Origin: Streptomyces griseoluteus
GTDB taxonomy: Bacteria > Actinomycetota > Actinomycetes > Streptomycetales > Streptomycetaceae
DNA: 64,000 bases
Direction: 5' to 3'
Assembly: GCA_000717735.1 (NCBI GenBank)
Contig: JOBE01000010.1
Location: forward strand, 178,464-242,463
The notes under the pieces are model-generated. The model was not told where the DNA came from. It saw nothing but the letters and a program-made list of their open reading frames with translations, and ran no database searches. The translations under genes and the position numbers were made by a program. Shown here piece by piece: positions 57,177 through 64,000 of the stretch. The stretch's first letter is position 1. Each line of letters opens with the position of its first letter.

Positions 57177-57764
57177 TCAGGGGGCGTCCCGCAGGGGTGT
57201 GCGGTGCAGGGTGACGAGGAGGAGCCAGATCCGCGCGGAGACGCCGGCGGGTGTGCCCTCCACGAGGCCGTGCAGCCAGTCGGCCAGCACCCCCGCGAAG
57301 GTGGCGGCGACGGCGGAGGCGATCAGCTCGGGCTCCGGGGCGCCGACCAGGCTGCGCTCGGCGAGGCTGCGGGCACGCAGGTCCCGGTGGAGGACGCGGC
57401 CGAGCGGACCGCCGCCCCCGGGGCTCAACAGGGTCCGGTACAGCGCGGCGTGCGGGGCGAGGCCGTCGAAGAAGTCGACAAGCGCGGGCGGCGGGGACAC
57501 CGGGTCGGGGACGCCCCGCCAGGCGTGCAGGGCGTCCACCGCGTCACGGACCACGTCGGCGCAGGCGTCGACGGCCAGCGCCTCCAGGTCGGCGTAGTGC
57601 ACGTAGAAGGTGGCACGCCCGACCCCGGCCCTCCGGACGAGGGCGGCGATGGTGACCTCCGTCAGCGGGCGCTCCGCGCACTCGTCGAGGAGAGCCCGGC
57701 GCAGCTTGGCCCGTGTCCTGGCCGCCCGGGGGTCGGCGGGCGGCGATGCCTGCCACGTGGTCAT
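57177..57764 (-). CDS. TetR-family regulator
   Basis: A 195-residue TetR regulator. The HTH lies at TRAKLRRALLDECAERPLTEVTIAALVRRAGVGRATFYVHYADLEAL (residues 17-62). The helical ligand domain that follows is rich in Ala and Leu. The ATG overlaps the stop of the DUF1304 gene (ATGA), so the pair is translationally coupled and controlled together. Two palindromes in the promoter region of that operon (58143-58195) are its likely autoregulatory operator. The longer upstream frame is only an open-frame extension across the DUF1304 gene. Confidence 0.94.
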   Translation of the reverse strand: MTTWQASPPADPRAARTRAKLRRALLDECAERPLTEVTIAALVRRAGVGRATFYVHYADLEALAVDACADVVRDAVDALHAWRGVPDPVSPPPALVDFFDGLAPHAALYRTLLSPGGGGPLGRVLHRDLRARSLAERSLVGAPEPELIASAVAATFAGVLADWLHGLVEGTPAGVSARIWLLLVTLHRTPLRDAP

Positions 57765-58123
57765 CGGCTCAGGACTACGGCGGCGAGGGCCAGCGCGCCG
57801 GGCAGCGCCTGCGCCACGAAGATGCGGCGATTGGCGGTGGCACCGCCGTACAGGCCCGCCACGACCACGCAGCCGAGGAAGAAGAGGGTGACCCGGTACC
57901 CCGTCGGGTCGTCGGCGATCAGACCCCAGACGAGGCCGGCGGCCAGGAAGCCGTTGTAGAGGCCCTGGTTCGCGGCGAGCGGCGCGGTCGCGCGGGCCAT
58001 GGCGGCGTCGAAGCCGGACAGCGAGCGGCCCGGCTTCCGCTCCCACAGGAACATCTCGAGCACCAGGATGTACGCGTGCAGGGCGGCCACCAGGGCCACC
58101 AGGACGTTCGCCGTCGTCTCCAT
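57761..58123 (-). CDS. DUF1304 small membrane protein
   Basis: A 120-residue protein with four hydrophobic helices: VLVALVAALHAYILVLEMFLW, the region around ANQGLYNGFLAAGLVWGL, VTLFFLGCVVVAGLYGG and a final VAQALPGALALAAVVL. The conserved HAYILVLEMFLW and NQGLYNGFLAAGL stretches mark DUF1304, whose role is unknown. In many bacteria it pairs with a TetR or MarR regulator, as here. Start ATG with GAGAAG upstream. It is the first gene of a two-gene operon under the tandem operator at 58143. Confidence 0.93.
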   Translation of the reverse strand: METTANVLVALVAALHAYILVLEMFLWERKPGRSLSGFDAAMARATAPLAANQGLYNGFLAAGLVWGLIADDPTGYRVTLFFLGCVVVAGLYGGATANRRIFVAQALPGALALAAVVLSR

Positions 58124-58142
58124 CAGGTCTTCTCCCGGCCGT

Positions 58143-58195
58143 CACACTTCTTGGACTGGTGTCCAGCATACCTGGACATCCGTCCAGGAAGTGTG
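58143..58195. promoter_or_regulatory. tandem TetR operators inside a larger inverted repeat
   Basis: Two palindromes with the same half site and a 4-base spacer lie 21 bp apart, two helical turns: TGGAC-N4-GTCCA (58152-58165) and CCTGGAC-N4-GTCCAGG (58171-58188). They are enclosed by CACACTTC (58143-58150) and its complement GAAGTGTG (58188-58195). The cluster lies 20 bp upstream of the DUF1304-TetR operon. Confidence 0.9.
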
Positions 58196-58401
58196 GACGG
58201 GTCCCCCAGGGAAGAGCCAAGGGCTCGAAGACGTCCATACCGACACCTTCCCGGCACCCTTCGGTCAACAGTGCGTAACACGAACACGCTTCTCGGACAG
58301 AACACTTCCCTCCGCCGCACGAGTCTGGGATCTTGCGTCCACCCCACACATCACAAAGCCCGGCGGGCGCCACCCGCGCCACCGGGTTATCGGAGGACGC
58401 A

Positions 58402-60219
58402 TTGTTTTCCCTCATATCCAGCCGGTTGAGAACGTCGGCCATCGCCGTCGCCGCCCTCGGTACCACCGTGGCGCTCGCCGCTCCCGCCGGATTCGCCCAG
58501 GCAGCACCGTCGGACACCGCGCCCGTCGCGGCCCGTTCGGCGGGGGCGACGACGGCCATCACGACCGCGGCGGCGCCGGCGGCCTGGGCCGCGGGCACCC
58601 GCGCGTACCTGGTGATCACGGCCCCCGGCGGCACCTCGGCCGTGAGCGGCGCCGTAGCGACCAACGGCGGTTCGGTCTTCGCCAGTTACGACGCGATCGG
58701 CGTGATCGTGGCGCACTCGACGTCCGCGTCGTTCGCCTCGTCGATGCGTACGGTCAGCGGCGTCCAGCAGGTCGGGGCGACCCGTACCTCCGACGTTCCC
58801 GCCGACGCCTACAGCCCGGCGCTCCCGGCGAACCCGTCGCAGTCGGCGACGACGCTGACGGAGTCGAACCGCTGGGACATGACGCAGATCAAGGCCGACC
58901 AGGCCTGGGCTGTCACCACCGGTTCGGCGACGGTGAAGGTCGGCGTCCTCGACACCGGCGTGGACGACCGGCACCAGGACATCGCGCCCAACTTCAACGC
59001 CGCCGACTCGGCCTCCTGCGCCTACGGCAAGGCGGACACGCGCGCGGGTGCCTGGCGTGACGTCGGCACGCACGGCACGCACGTCGCCGGCACGATCGCG
59101 GCGGCCAAGAACGGCAAGGGCGTCATCGGCGTCGCGCCGGGCGTGAAGATCTCCTCCGTCCGCATCGCGGAGCCGACCAGCAGCCTGTTCTTCGCGGAGA
59201 ACACGATCTGCGGCTTCATGTGGGCCGGTGACCACGGCTTCAAGGTCACCAACAACAGCTACTACACGGACCCGTGGGCGTTCAACTGCCCGGACAACGT
59301 GGACCAGGCCGCCATCATCGAGGGCGTCCGCCGCGCCCAGGCGTACGCCGAGGGCAAGGGTTCGCTCCAGGTGGCCGCCGCAGGCAACTCCAACTACGAC
59401 CTGGCGAACAAGACGACCGACACCGAGTCCCCCAACGACTCGACCCCGGTCACCCGCACGATCACCAACGCCTGCATCGACATCCCGACGGAGCTTCCGG
59501 GCGTCGTCACGGTCGCCGCGCAGGGCAACGGCGGCGCCAAGGCCTCGTACTCGAACTTCGGCAACGGCGTCATCGACATCGCGGCCCCCGGCGGCGACGG
59601 CGCCTCCGGTGTCTACTCGACGCTCCCGGGCGGCAAGTACGGCAACATGAACGGGACGTCGATGGCCTCCCCGCACGTCGCGGGCGTCGCGGCGCTGATC
59701 GCGAGCGTGAACCCGGCGTTCACCCCGGCGCAGATCCGCGACCAGCTCGGCGTCCAGGCCACGGACAGGGCCTGCCCGTCGGACACCCGCTGCACGGGCA
59801 CCACGACCAAGAACGGATTCTTCGGTGAGGGCGCGGTCGACGCCCTGAAGGCCGTCGGGGGCACCACCCCGCCGCCCGGCGCGTACTTCGAGAACCTCAC
59901 CGACGTCGCGATCGCCGACAACACCACGGTCGAGAGCCCGATCACGGTCAGCGGCGTGACGGGCAACGCCCCGGCCACGCTGAAGGTGGGCGTGGACATC
60001 AAGCACACCTACATCGGCGACCTGAAGGTCGACCTGGTGGCCCCGGACGGCACCGTGTACACGGTCCACAACCGGACCGGCAGCGGCACGGACAACATCG
60101 CGCAGACGTTCACGGTCAACGCCTCGGCCGAGGTCGCGAACGGCGTCTGGAAGCTCCGCGTGAACGACAACGCCAACCAGGACACGGGCCGGATCGACGC
60201 CTGGAACCTGACCTTCTAG
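58402..60219 (+). CDS. secreted subtilisin-like (S8) protease with P-domain
   Basis: A 605-residue preproprotease. A signal peptide (RLRTSAIAVAALGTTVALAAPAGFAQA) is followed by an inhibitor-type propeptide to about residue 150. The catalytic triad is Asp in VGVLDTGVDD, His in GTHGTHVAGTIAAA and Ser in MNGTSMASPHVAGVAAL, with the oxyanion Asn in AAAGNSNYD. A C-terminal proprotein-convertase P-type beta domain (TLKVGVDIKHTYIGDLKVDLVAPDG through GRIDAWNLTF) completes it. A TTG at 58402 is chosen because GGAGG lies 5 bases upstream and the signal peptide then starts cleanly. A perfect terminator follows. Confidence 0.96.
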   Translation: MFSLISSRLRTSAIAVAALGTTVALAAPAGFAQAAPSDTAPVAARSAGATTAITTAAAPAAWAAGTRAYLVITAPGGTSAVSGAVATNGGSVFASYDAIGVIVAHSTSASFASSMRTVSGVQQVGATRTSDVPADAYSPALPANPSQSATTLTESNRWDMTQIKADQAWAVTTGSATVKVGVLDTGVDDRHQDIAPNFNAADSASCAYGKADTRAGAWRDVGTHGTHVAGTIAAAKNGKGVIGVAPGVKISSVRIAEPTSSLFFAENTICGFMWAGDHGFKVTNNSYYTDPWAFNCPDNVDQAAIIEGVRRAQAYAEGKGSLQVAAAGNSNYDLANKTTDTESPNDSTPVTRTITNACIDIPTELPGVVTVAAQGNGGAKASYSNFGNGVIDIAAPGGDGASGVYSTLPGGKYGNMNGTSMASPHVAGVAALIASVNPAFTPAQIRDQLGVQATDRACPSDTRCTGTTTKNGFFGEGAVDALKAVGGTTPPPGAYFENLTDVAIADNTTVESPITVSGVTGNAPATLKVGVDIKHTYIGDLKVDLVAPDGTVYTVHNRTGSGTDNIAQTFTVNASAEVANGVWKLRVNDNANQDTGRIDAWNLTF

Positions 60220-60247
60220 CACCACCTGACCCGCCACCGACCCGAGG

Positions 60248-60280
60248 ACGGGGCCGGAGCCGACATGGCTCCGGCCCCGT
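60248..60280 (+). terminator. perfect 14-bp hairpin after the S8 protease gene
   Basis: ACGGGGCCGGAGCC, five loop bases and the exact complement lie 28 bp past the protease stop codon. Confidence 0.92.
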
Positions 60281-60346
60281 TCGCGTACCCGCGGTAACTC
60301 CGGGGGAAAGAAAGTCGGTACCGAGGGGTAGGCCCGCACGGCCGTC

Positions 60347-60394
60347 TTGCTATACGTTCCGTCTAACAAGCTTGCTAGACAGTGCGTCTAACAA
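60347..60394. promoter_or_regulatory. doubled palindromic operator before the diiron oxygenase operon
   Basis: Two 23-bp inverted repeats lie in tandem, 25 bp apart: TTGCTATAC-N5-GTCTAACAA (60347-60369) and TTGCTAGAC-N5-GTCTAACAA (60372-60394). The second has one mismatch between its arms. The form suits a TetR-family dimer pair. No matching regulator gene is next to it; the TetR gene at 57177 has a different operator sequence. Confidence 0.9.
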
Positions 60395-60431
60395 GCCGCC
60401 GAGCCGGACACGCGCCCCGAGGAGCCGCACC

Positions 60432-61343
60432 ATGGCACACAGCACCGCTCGCCCGGACAGCCAGTCCGCCCCCGACCAGGACGTCGCCGAGCGGCTGCTC
60501 CGGTCGGCCGCCAAGCTGTCGTACGACCCCGCCGTCGAGGTCGACTGGGACACCCCCCTCGACAAGGACTTCCACGGACAGAGCCCCGAGTGGAACTCCC
60601 TCTACGGCACGGCGTACTGGAACGAGATGACCGAGGAGCAGCGCAAGGAGCTGACCCGGCAGGAGTCCGCCTCGGTCGCCAGCACCGGCATCTGGTTCGA
60701 GATGATCCTCCAGCAGATGGTGCTCCGCGACATCTACCGCATGGACCACACCGACCCCCGGTTCCAGTGGGCCCTCACCGAGATCGCCGACGAGTGCCGG
60801 CACTCGATCATGTTCGCCCGCGGCTCCCAGAAGCTCGGCGCCCCCGCGTACCGGCCCAAGCGGGCCGTCATGGAGCTCGGGCGCTTCATGAAGACCGTCG
60901 GCTTCGGCGAGGCCGCGTACGCCGGCATCCTCGTCGCCGAGGAGGTCCTCGACGTCATGCAGCGCGACTGGATGCGCGACGAGCGGGTCGTGCCCTTCGT
61001 GCGCACCATCAACAACATCCATGTCGTCGAGGAATCGCGGCACATGAAGTTCGCCCGGGACGAGACGCGCCGCCACCTCGCACGCGCGAGCAGGGCCCGC
61101 CGTCACTTCCAGGCCCTCGTGGTCGCCATCGCCGCGTACTACATCATCACCAGCCTGGTGAACCCGGAGGTGTACGTCCGGGCCGGGCTCGACCCCGAGC
61201 GCGCCCGCCGCGAGGCCGCCGCCAACGAGCACTACAAGGCACAGCTGCGAGCGAGTTGCTCCGGGCTCATGGAGTTCCTGGCGGACGTCGGGATGCTGAC
61301 CCGGCCCGCGCTCTTCTTCTACCAGCGCGCCCACCTCGTCTGA
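60432..61343 (+). CDS. AurF-like diiron oxygenase
   Basis: A 303-residue protein of the p-aminobenzoate N-oxygenase (AurF) family, a non-haem diiron fold. Metal-ligand candidates are the Glu of WFEMILQQMVLRDIYRMD, EIADECRHSIMFARG (ExxxH), AEEVLDVMQRD and VVEESRHMKFARDE (ExxxH). AurF-type enzymes oxidise aryl amines, and others desaturate or hydroxylate lipids, so the substrate is open. An ATG at 60432 with GAGGAG is preferred over one 20 codons earlier that lies within the operator. It is 48 bp before the ferredoxin/reductase gene that should feed it electrons, under a strong double operator. Not secreted. Confidence 0.93.
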   Translation: MAHSTARPDSQSAPDQDVAERLLRSAAKLSYDPAVEVDWDTPLDKDFHGQSPEWNSLYGTAYWNEMTEEQRKELTRQESASVASTGIWFEMILQQMVLRDIYRMDHTDPRFQWALTEIADECRHSIMFARGSQKLGAPAYRPKRAVMELGRFMKTVGFGEAAYAGILVAEEVLDVMQRDWMRDERVVPFVRTINNIHVVEESRHMKFARDETRRHLARASRARRHFQALVVAIAAYYIITSLVNPEVYVRAGLDPERARREAAANEHYKAQLRASCSGLMEFLADVGMLTRPALFFYQRAHLV

Positions 61344-61391
61344 CCCCTCCGAGCCGAGCCCCTCCGAGAAGAGCAGAGCAGAGCCGACGAC

Positions 61392-63050
61392 ATGACCTAC
61401 GCGATCACCCAGACCTGCTGCAACGACGCCACCTGCGTCGCCGTCTGTCCGGTCAACTGCATCCACCCGGCGCCCGGGGAACCGGACTTCGGGACCACGG
61501 AGATGCTGTACATCGACCCCAAGACCTGCATCGACTGCGGCGCCTGCGCCGACGCCTGCCCCGTCGACGCGATCTTCCCCGCGGACCGCCTCACCGGGCG
61601 GCTGCGGGAGTACGAGGCGATCAACGCGGAGTACTACGCCGACCGCCCCCCGGCACCGGCCCTGGCCTCGCCCAACTTCCACACCTGGGGCGAGCCGTCG
61701 TTCCCCCGTTCGCTGCCCGCCGACTTCGCGCCGCTGCGGATCGCGGTCGTCGGCACCGGACCCGCCGGGATGTACGCCGCCGAGGACCTTCTCCTGCACA
61801 CCAACGCCGAGGTGACGCTGATCGACCGGCTGCCGGTGGCCGGCGGACTCCTCCGGTACGGCGTGGCACCGGACCACCCCGCGACCAAGGGCGCCGGCGA
61901 GACCTTCGCCCGCTTCCACTCCCACCCCCGGGTCCGGATGCGGCTCGGCGTGGAGATCGGCGAGGACGTCACCGTCGGGGAACTCGCCGCGCACCACGAC
62001 GCGGTGATCTACGCCGTGGGCGCGCCCGCCGACCGGCGGCTCGGCATCCCCGGCGAGGAGCTGCCCGGCAGCGTCGCGGCGACCTCGGTCGTCTCCTGGT
62101 ACAACGCGCATCCCGAGACCGGCGCGGACGCCGTCCGGCTCTCCGCCGCACGGGTCGTCGTCGTCGGCAACGGCAACGTCGCCCTCGACGTCGCCCGCGT
62201 CCTCGTCATGGACCCGGCCGACCTCGCCGGCACGGACATCGCCGACCACGCCCTCGCGGCCCTGCGCGACAGCCGGGTCCGCGAAGTGGTGCTGCTCGGC
62301 CGCCGGGGCCCCGAGGACGCGGCGTACACGGCATCGGAACTGCTCGCCCTGAAGCACCTGCCGGGCGTGGACCTGGTCGTCGACGACCGGGACCCGCGTA
62401 CCGGCGCGGCCGTCGACGCGGCGGCGGCCGGGGAGAAGGCCGCGCTGCTGCGGGACCTGGCCAGGGAGACGGTGGACTGGACGGTTCCTCCCCCGTCGGA
62501 CCGGCGCCGGATCGTGCTCCGCTTCCACTCCGCCCCCGTCGAGGCGCTCGGCACCGACGGCGTACGGGCGGTCCGGGTGACGGAGGACGGATCACCCGCC
62601 GGTACGGAGATGGGGGCGGGGCTCCTCGTCCGGGCGATCGGCTACCGGGGCGTTCCGCTGGCGGGGCTGCCCTTCGACGAGGCCACCGGCACGGTGCCGC
62701 ACGAGGCCGGGCGGGTGACGGGGCTGCCCGGCGGGTACGTCGTCGGCTGGATCAAGCGCGGGCCCTCCGGGGGCATCGGCGCCAACCGGGCCTGCGCCGA
62801 GGAGACCGTCGGGACCCTGCTCGCGGACGCGGTCGCCGGTTCGCTGCCGGCTCCGACGGGCACGGCCCAGGACTTCCGCCGACTGGCCAGGAGCCGCAGC
62901 CGGCACCTCGTCGACGCGCGCGGTCTCGCGGCCATCGACCGGACCGAGCGGGCCAGGGGCAGGGACGCGGGGCGTCCCCGGGTCAAGCTGGCCACGGTGC
63001 CGGAGCTCGTCGCGGCCGCCAAGGGCGGGCGGTGGCGCCGGCAGGGGTGA
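61392..63050 (+). CDS. ferredoxin fused to ferredoxin-NADP reductase (FprB-like)
   Basis: A 552-residue fusion. Residues 1-60 are a 7Fe-type ferredoxin: Cys patterns CCNDATCVAVCPVNC and CIDCGACADACPVDA. The rest is an adrenodoxin-reductase-type flavoprotein: FAD site VVGTGPAGMYAAEDLL near residue 117, VVGNGNVALDVARVL for NADPH near 255, and the C-terminal GWIKRGPSGGIGANR. It passes electrons from NADPH through FAD to the iron-sulfur clusters. Its place directly behind the AurF-like gene makes it the natural electron supplier. The family occurs widely in mycobacteria and Streptomyces. Confidence 0.95.
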   Translation: MTYAITQTCCNDATCVAVCPVNCIHPAPGEPDFGTTEMLYIDPKTCIDCGACADACPVDAIFPADRLTGRLREYEAINAEYYADRPPAPALASPNFHTWGEPSFPRSLPADFAPLRIAVVGTGPAGMYAAEDLLLHTNAEVTLIDRLPVAGGLLRYGVAPDHPATKGAGETFARFHSHPRVRMRLGVEIGEDVTVGELAAHHDAVIYAVGAPADRRLGIPGEELPGSVAATSVVSWYNAHPETGADAVRLSAARVVVVGNGNVALDVARVLVMDPADLAGTDIADHALAALRDSRVREVVLLGRRGPEDAAYTASELLALKHLPGVDLVVDDRDPRTGAAVDAAAAGEKAALLRDLARETVDWTVPPPSDRRRIVLRFHSAPVEALGTDGVRAVRVTEDGSPAGTEMGAGLLVRAIGYRGVPLAGLPFDEATGTVPHEAGRVTGLPGGYVVGWIKRGPSGGIGANRACAEETVGTLLADAVAGSLPAPTGTAQDFRRLARSRSRHLVDARGLAAIDRTERARGRDAGRPRVKLATVPELVAAAKGGRWRRQG

Positions 63051-63105
63051 TCTGCAGGAGTGATCTTCGGGGATTGTCCGGCCCGGGACGGCGGGCCGGT
63101 ACGAC

Positions 63106-63690
63106 TCAGACGGCGGCGTCCACGGCAGCCGACTGGCGGACCACGATCGCGTTGAGCCGGACGGCGAAGGGGACGACGTCCGTCAGTTCCAGGGTGGTGG
63201 CCTTCGCCTTCGGCAGCTCGACGGTCACGTCGGCGCAGAAGGCCAGGGCGTAGATGTCCTGCCCCGTTTCTTCGTCCTGGAGGGCGAAGAACAGGTCGCG
63301 GTAGAAGCGGGTGCGGTGCTCGGACTCCTCGTAGAAGGAGAGTCCGGGCTGTCCCTCCTGCCCGGCGAGCCCGGTGAAGGCCTCGACGAGCTCCCGCTCG
63401 ACGGTCCCCCAGAACCCCGCCTCCGCGTACTCGGGGGGAAGGGCCTGCCTGACGGCCTCCTTGAGCGAGAGCACCATGACCAGGACGGGGGCGTGCTCCT
63501 GGAGCCCCCAGCCCCGGACCATCCGCACGACGGTGGTGCCGGGGACGGCCGCGGCCGCCGCCCGTATCGCCTCGAAGTCGAAGTCGACGGTCGCGGGCGC
63601 GATCGCCTCCTGGAACACCCGGTCGATGGACCGGGCCCGTTCGAGATGGTCCGGTCCCACCTCGACGACGGTCCTGAAACTGGCGGCCAA
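63106..63690 (-). CDS. Cyt-like cytolysin (delta-endotoxin Cyt family) protein
   Basis: A 194-residue protein that aligns by eye, along nearly its whole length, with the core of Bacillus thuringiensis Cyt2A as remembered. VFQEAIAPATVDFDFEAI matches AFQGAIDPLNLNFNFEKA. FWGTVERELVEAFTGL matches FWNSVEATIKGTFTNL. YRDLFFALQDEETG matches YNILFSIQNEDTG. The final VRLNAIVVRQ matches the Cyt C-terminal core strand. It lacks the N- and C-terminal pieces that Bacillus protoxins lose on activation, so it is about the size of mature toxin. Cyt proteins insert into membranes and form pores. There is no signal peptide. A TTG at 63690 with AGGAGGAG upstream is the start. It converges on the ferredoxin-reductase gene. 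Confidence 0.8.
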   Translation of the reverse strand: MAASFRTVVEVGPDHLERARSIDRVFQEAIAPATVDFDFEAIRAAAAAVPGTTVVRMVRGWGLQEHAPVLVMVLSLKEAVRQALPPEYAEAGFWGTVERELVEAFTGLAGQEGQPGLSFYEESEHRTRFYRDLFFALQDEETGQDIYALAFCADVTVELPKAKATTLELTDVVPFAVRLNAIVVRQSAAVDAAV

Positions 63691-64000
63691 AGCTCCTCCT
63701 GTGTGATCTCGTGTGCTCTCGATGATCAGGAGGGGTCAGTATGGCGAGCGTCCGCCCGGCACCGTGGGCGAGTCCGCCGTACGGACGGGGAGCCGCCAGG
63801 TCGTGTCCGGAAAGCAGCGCCGTCTGCCCGGAGGGCAGGAGCCGCGGCGTCTGCGGCGAGCGGGCGTGCCGGGCGTCGCGGCTCAGGCGGGACTTTCCGG
63901 ACCTAGAAGACTGATGAAGATGTTGGGTTCTGGCCCCGCCGCGTCAGCGGCGGGGCCAGACTCGTTGTTGTGGTGCAAGGGGAGTGGGTCGGGGAGACTG
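63691..64000. other. right-edge intergenic region with inverted repeat and hairpin
   Basis: No gene is supported in these 310 bp, which should include the promoter of the Cyt-like gene. GTCCGGAAAG (63805-63814) and its exact complement CTTTCCGGAC (63893-63902) lie 78 bp apart and may be ends of a small mobile element or an operator pair. A strong hairpin follows at 63929. Confidence 0.5.
63929..63960. terminator. perfect 14-bp hairpin at the right edge
   Basis: TCTGGCCCCGCCGC, the loop GTCA and the exact complement form a stable stem. It is probably the terminator of a leftward gene beyond the window, or the edge of an insertion sequence. Confidence 0.8.

Noticed and set aside
57177..58664. 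A TetR protein with a 300-residue N-terminal extension
   Set aside because: The extension is the out-of-frame DUF1304 gene and intergenic DNA. The ATG at 57764 gives a normal TetR and overlaps the previous stop by four bases.

Overview
The DNA is very GC-rich (about 70% or more), with GTG and TTG starts, twin-arginine-free lipoprotein exporters, streptogrisin, subtilisin and amylase secretomes, CebR-like LacI boxes and DmdR/IdeR-type iron boxes. Together these point to a Streptomyces (or very close actinomycete) chromosome, probably an arm region rich in accessory and secreted functions. No rRNA, tRNA, CRISPR array or intact insertion sequence was seen.

Positions 1-23896 hold a hydroxamate siderophore locus: the end of an ABC exporter, an MbtH-like protein, a four-module NRPS of 4782 residues, an iron-siderophore lipoprotein, an ornithine N5-monooxygenase, a hydroxyornithine formyltransferase, a MarR-type regulator, a second siderophore lipoprotein and two FecCD-type permeases. 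Three iron boxes lie in front of the divergent and downstream units. The NRPS is C-A-T four times plus a terminal C domain with no thioesterase. Its pocket residues read X-Ser-hydroxyOrn-X, with X the same kind of residue in modules 1 and 4. This order, with formyltransferase and a terminal C domain, fits a foroxymithine-type product (formyl-hydroxyOrn, Ser and a hydroxyOrn/formyl-hydroxyOrn diketopiperazine) better than coelichelin. The import ATPase is not in the window.

Positions 23900-28807 are one very large protein of unknown function. Positions 28917-37887 form a beta-1,3-glucan utilisation regulon: LacI regulator, secreted GH81 glucanase, sugar-binding lipoprotein, two permeases and a GH1 beta-glucosidase, tied together by three near-identical TGAGAGCGCTCTCA-type operators. 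The GH81 gene appears truncated at its 3' end, next to a 16-bp tandem repeat.

Positions 37884-53843 are accessory genes in divergent regulator/target pairs: erythromycin-esterase-like protein with a double-HTH MerR; streptogrisin-like protease with chitin-binding domain; LysR; GPP34 protein; a secreted transglycosylase-SGNH hydrolase fusion; a double alpha/beta-hydrolase under a textbook 19-bp-spacer MerR promoter; VOC protein; and an MFS exporter with its MarR repressor across a perfect 15-bp inverted repeat.

Positions 54140-64000 carry a secreted alpha-amylase, a TetR/DUF1304 operon with tandem operators, a subtilisin-like protease, an AurF-like diiron oxygenase with a ferredoxin-ferredoxin reductase under a doubled palindromic operator, and a small protein that aligns by eye with Bacillus Cyt cytolysins. 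This last protein is the most unexpected gene in the window.
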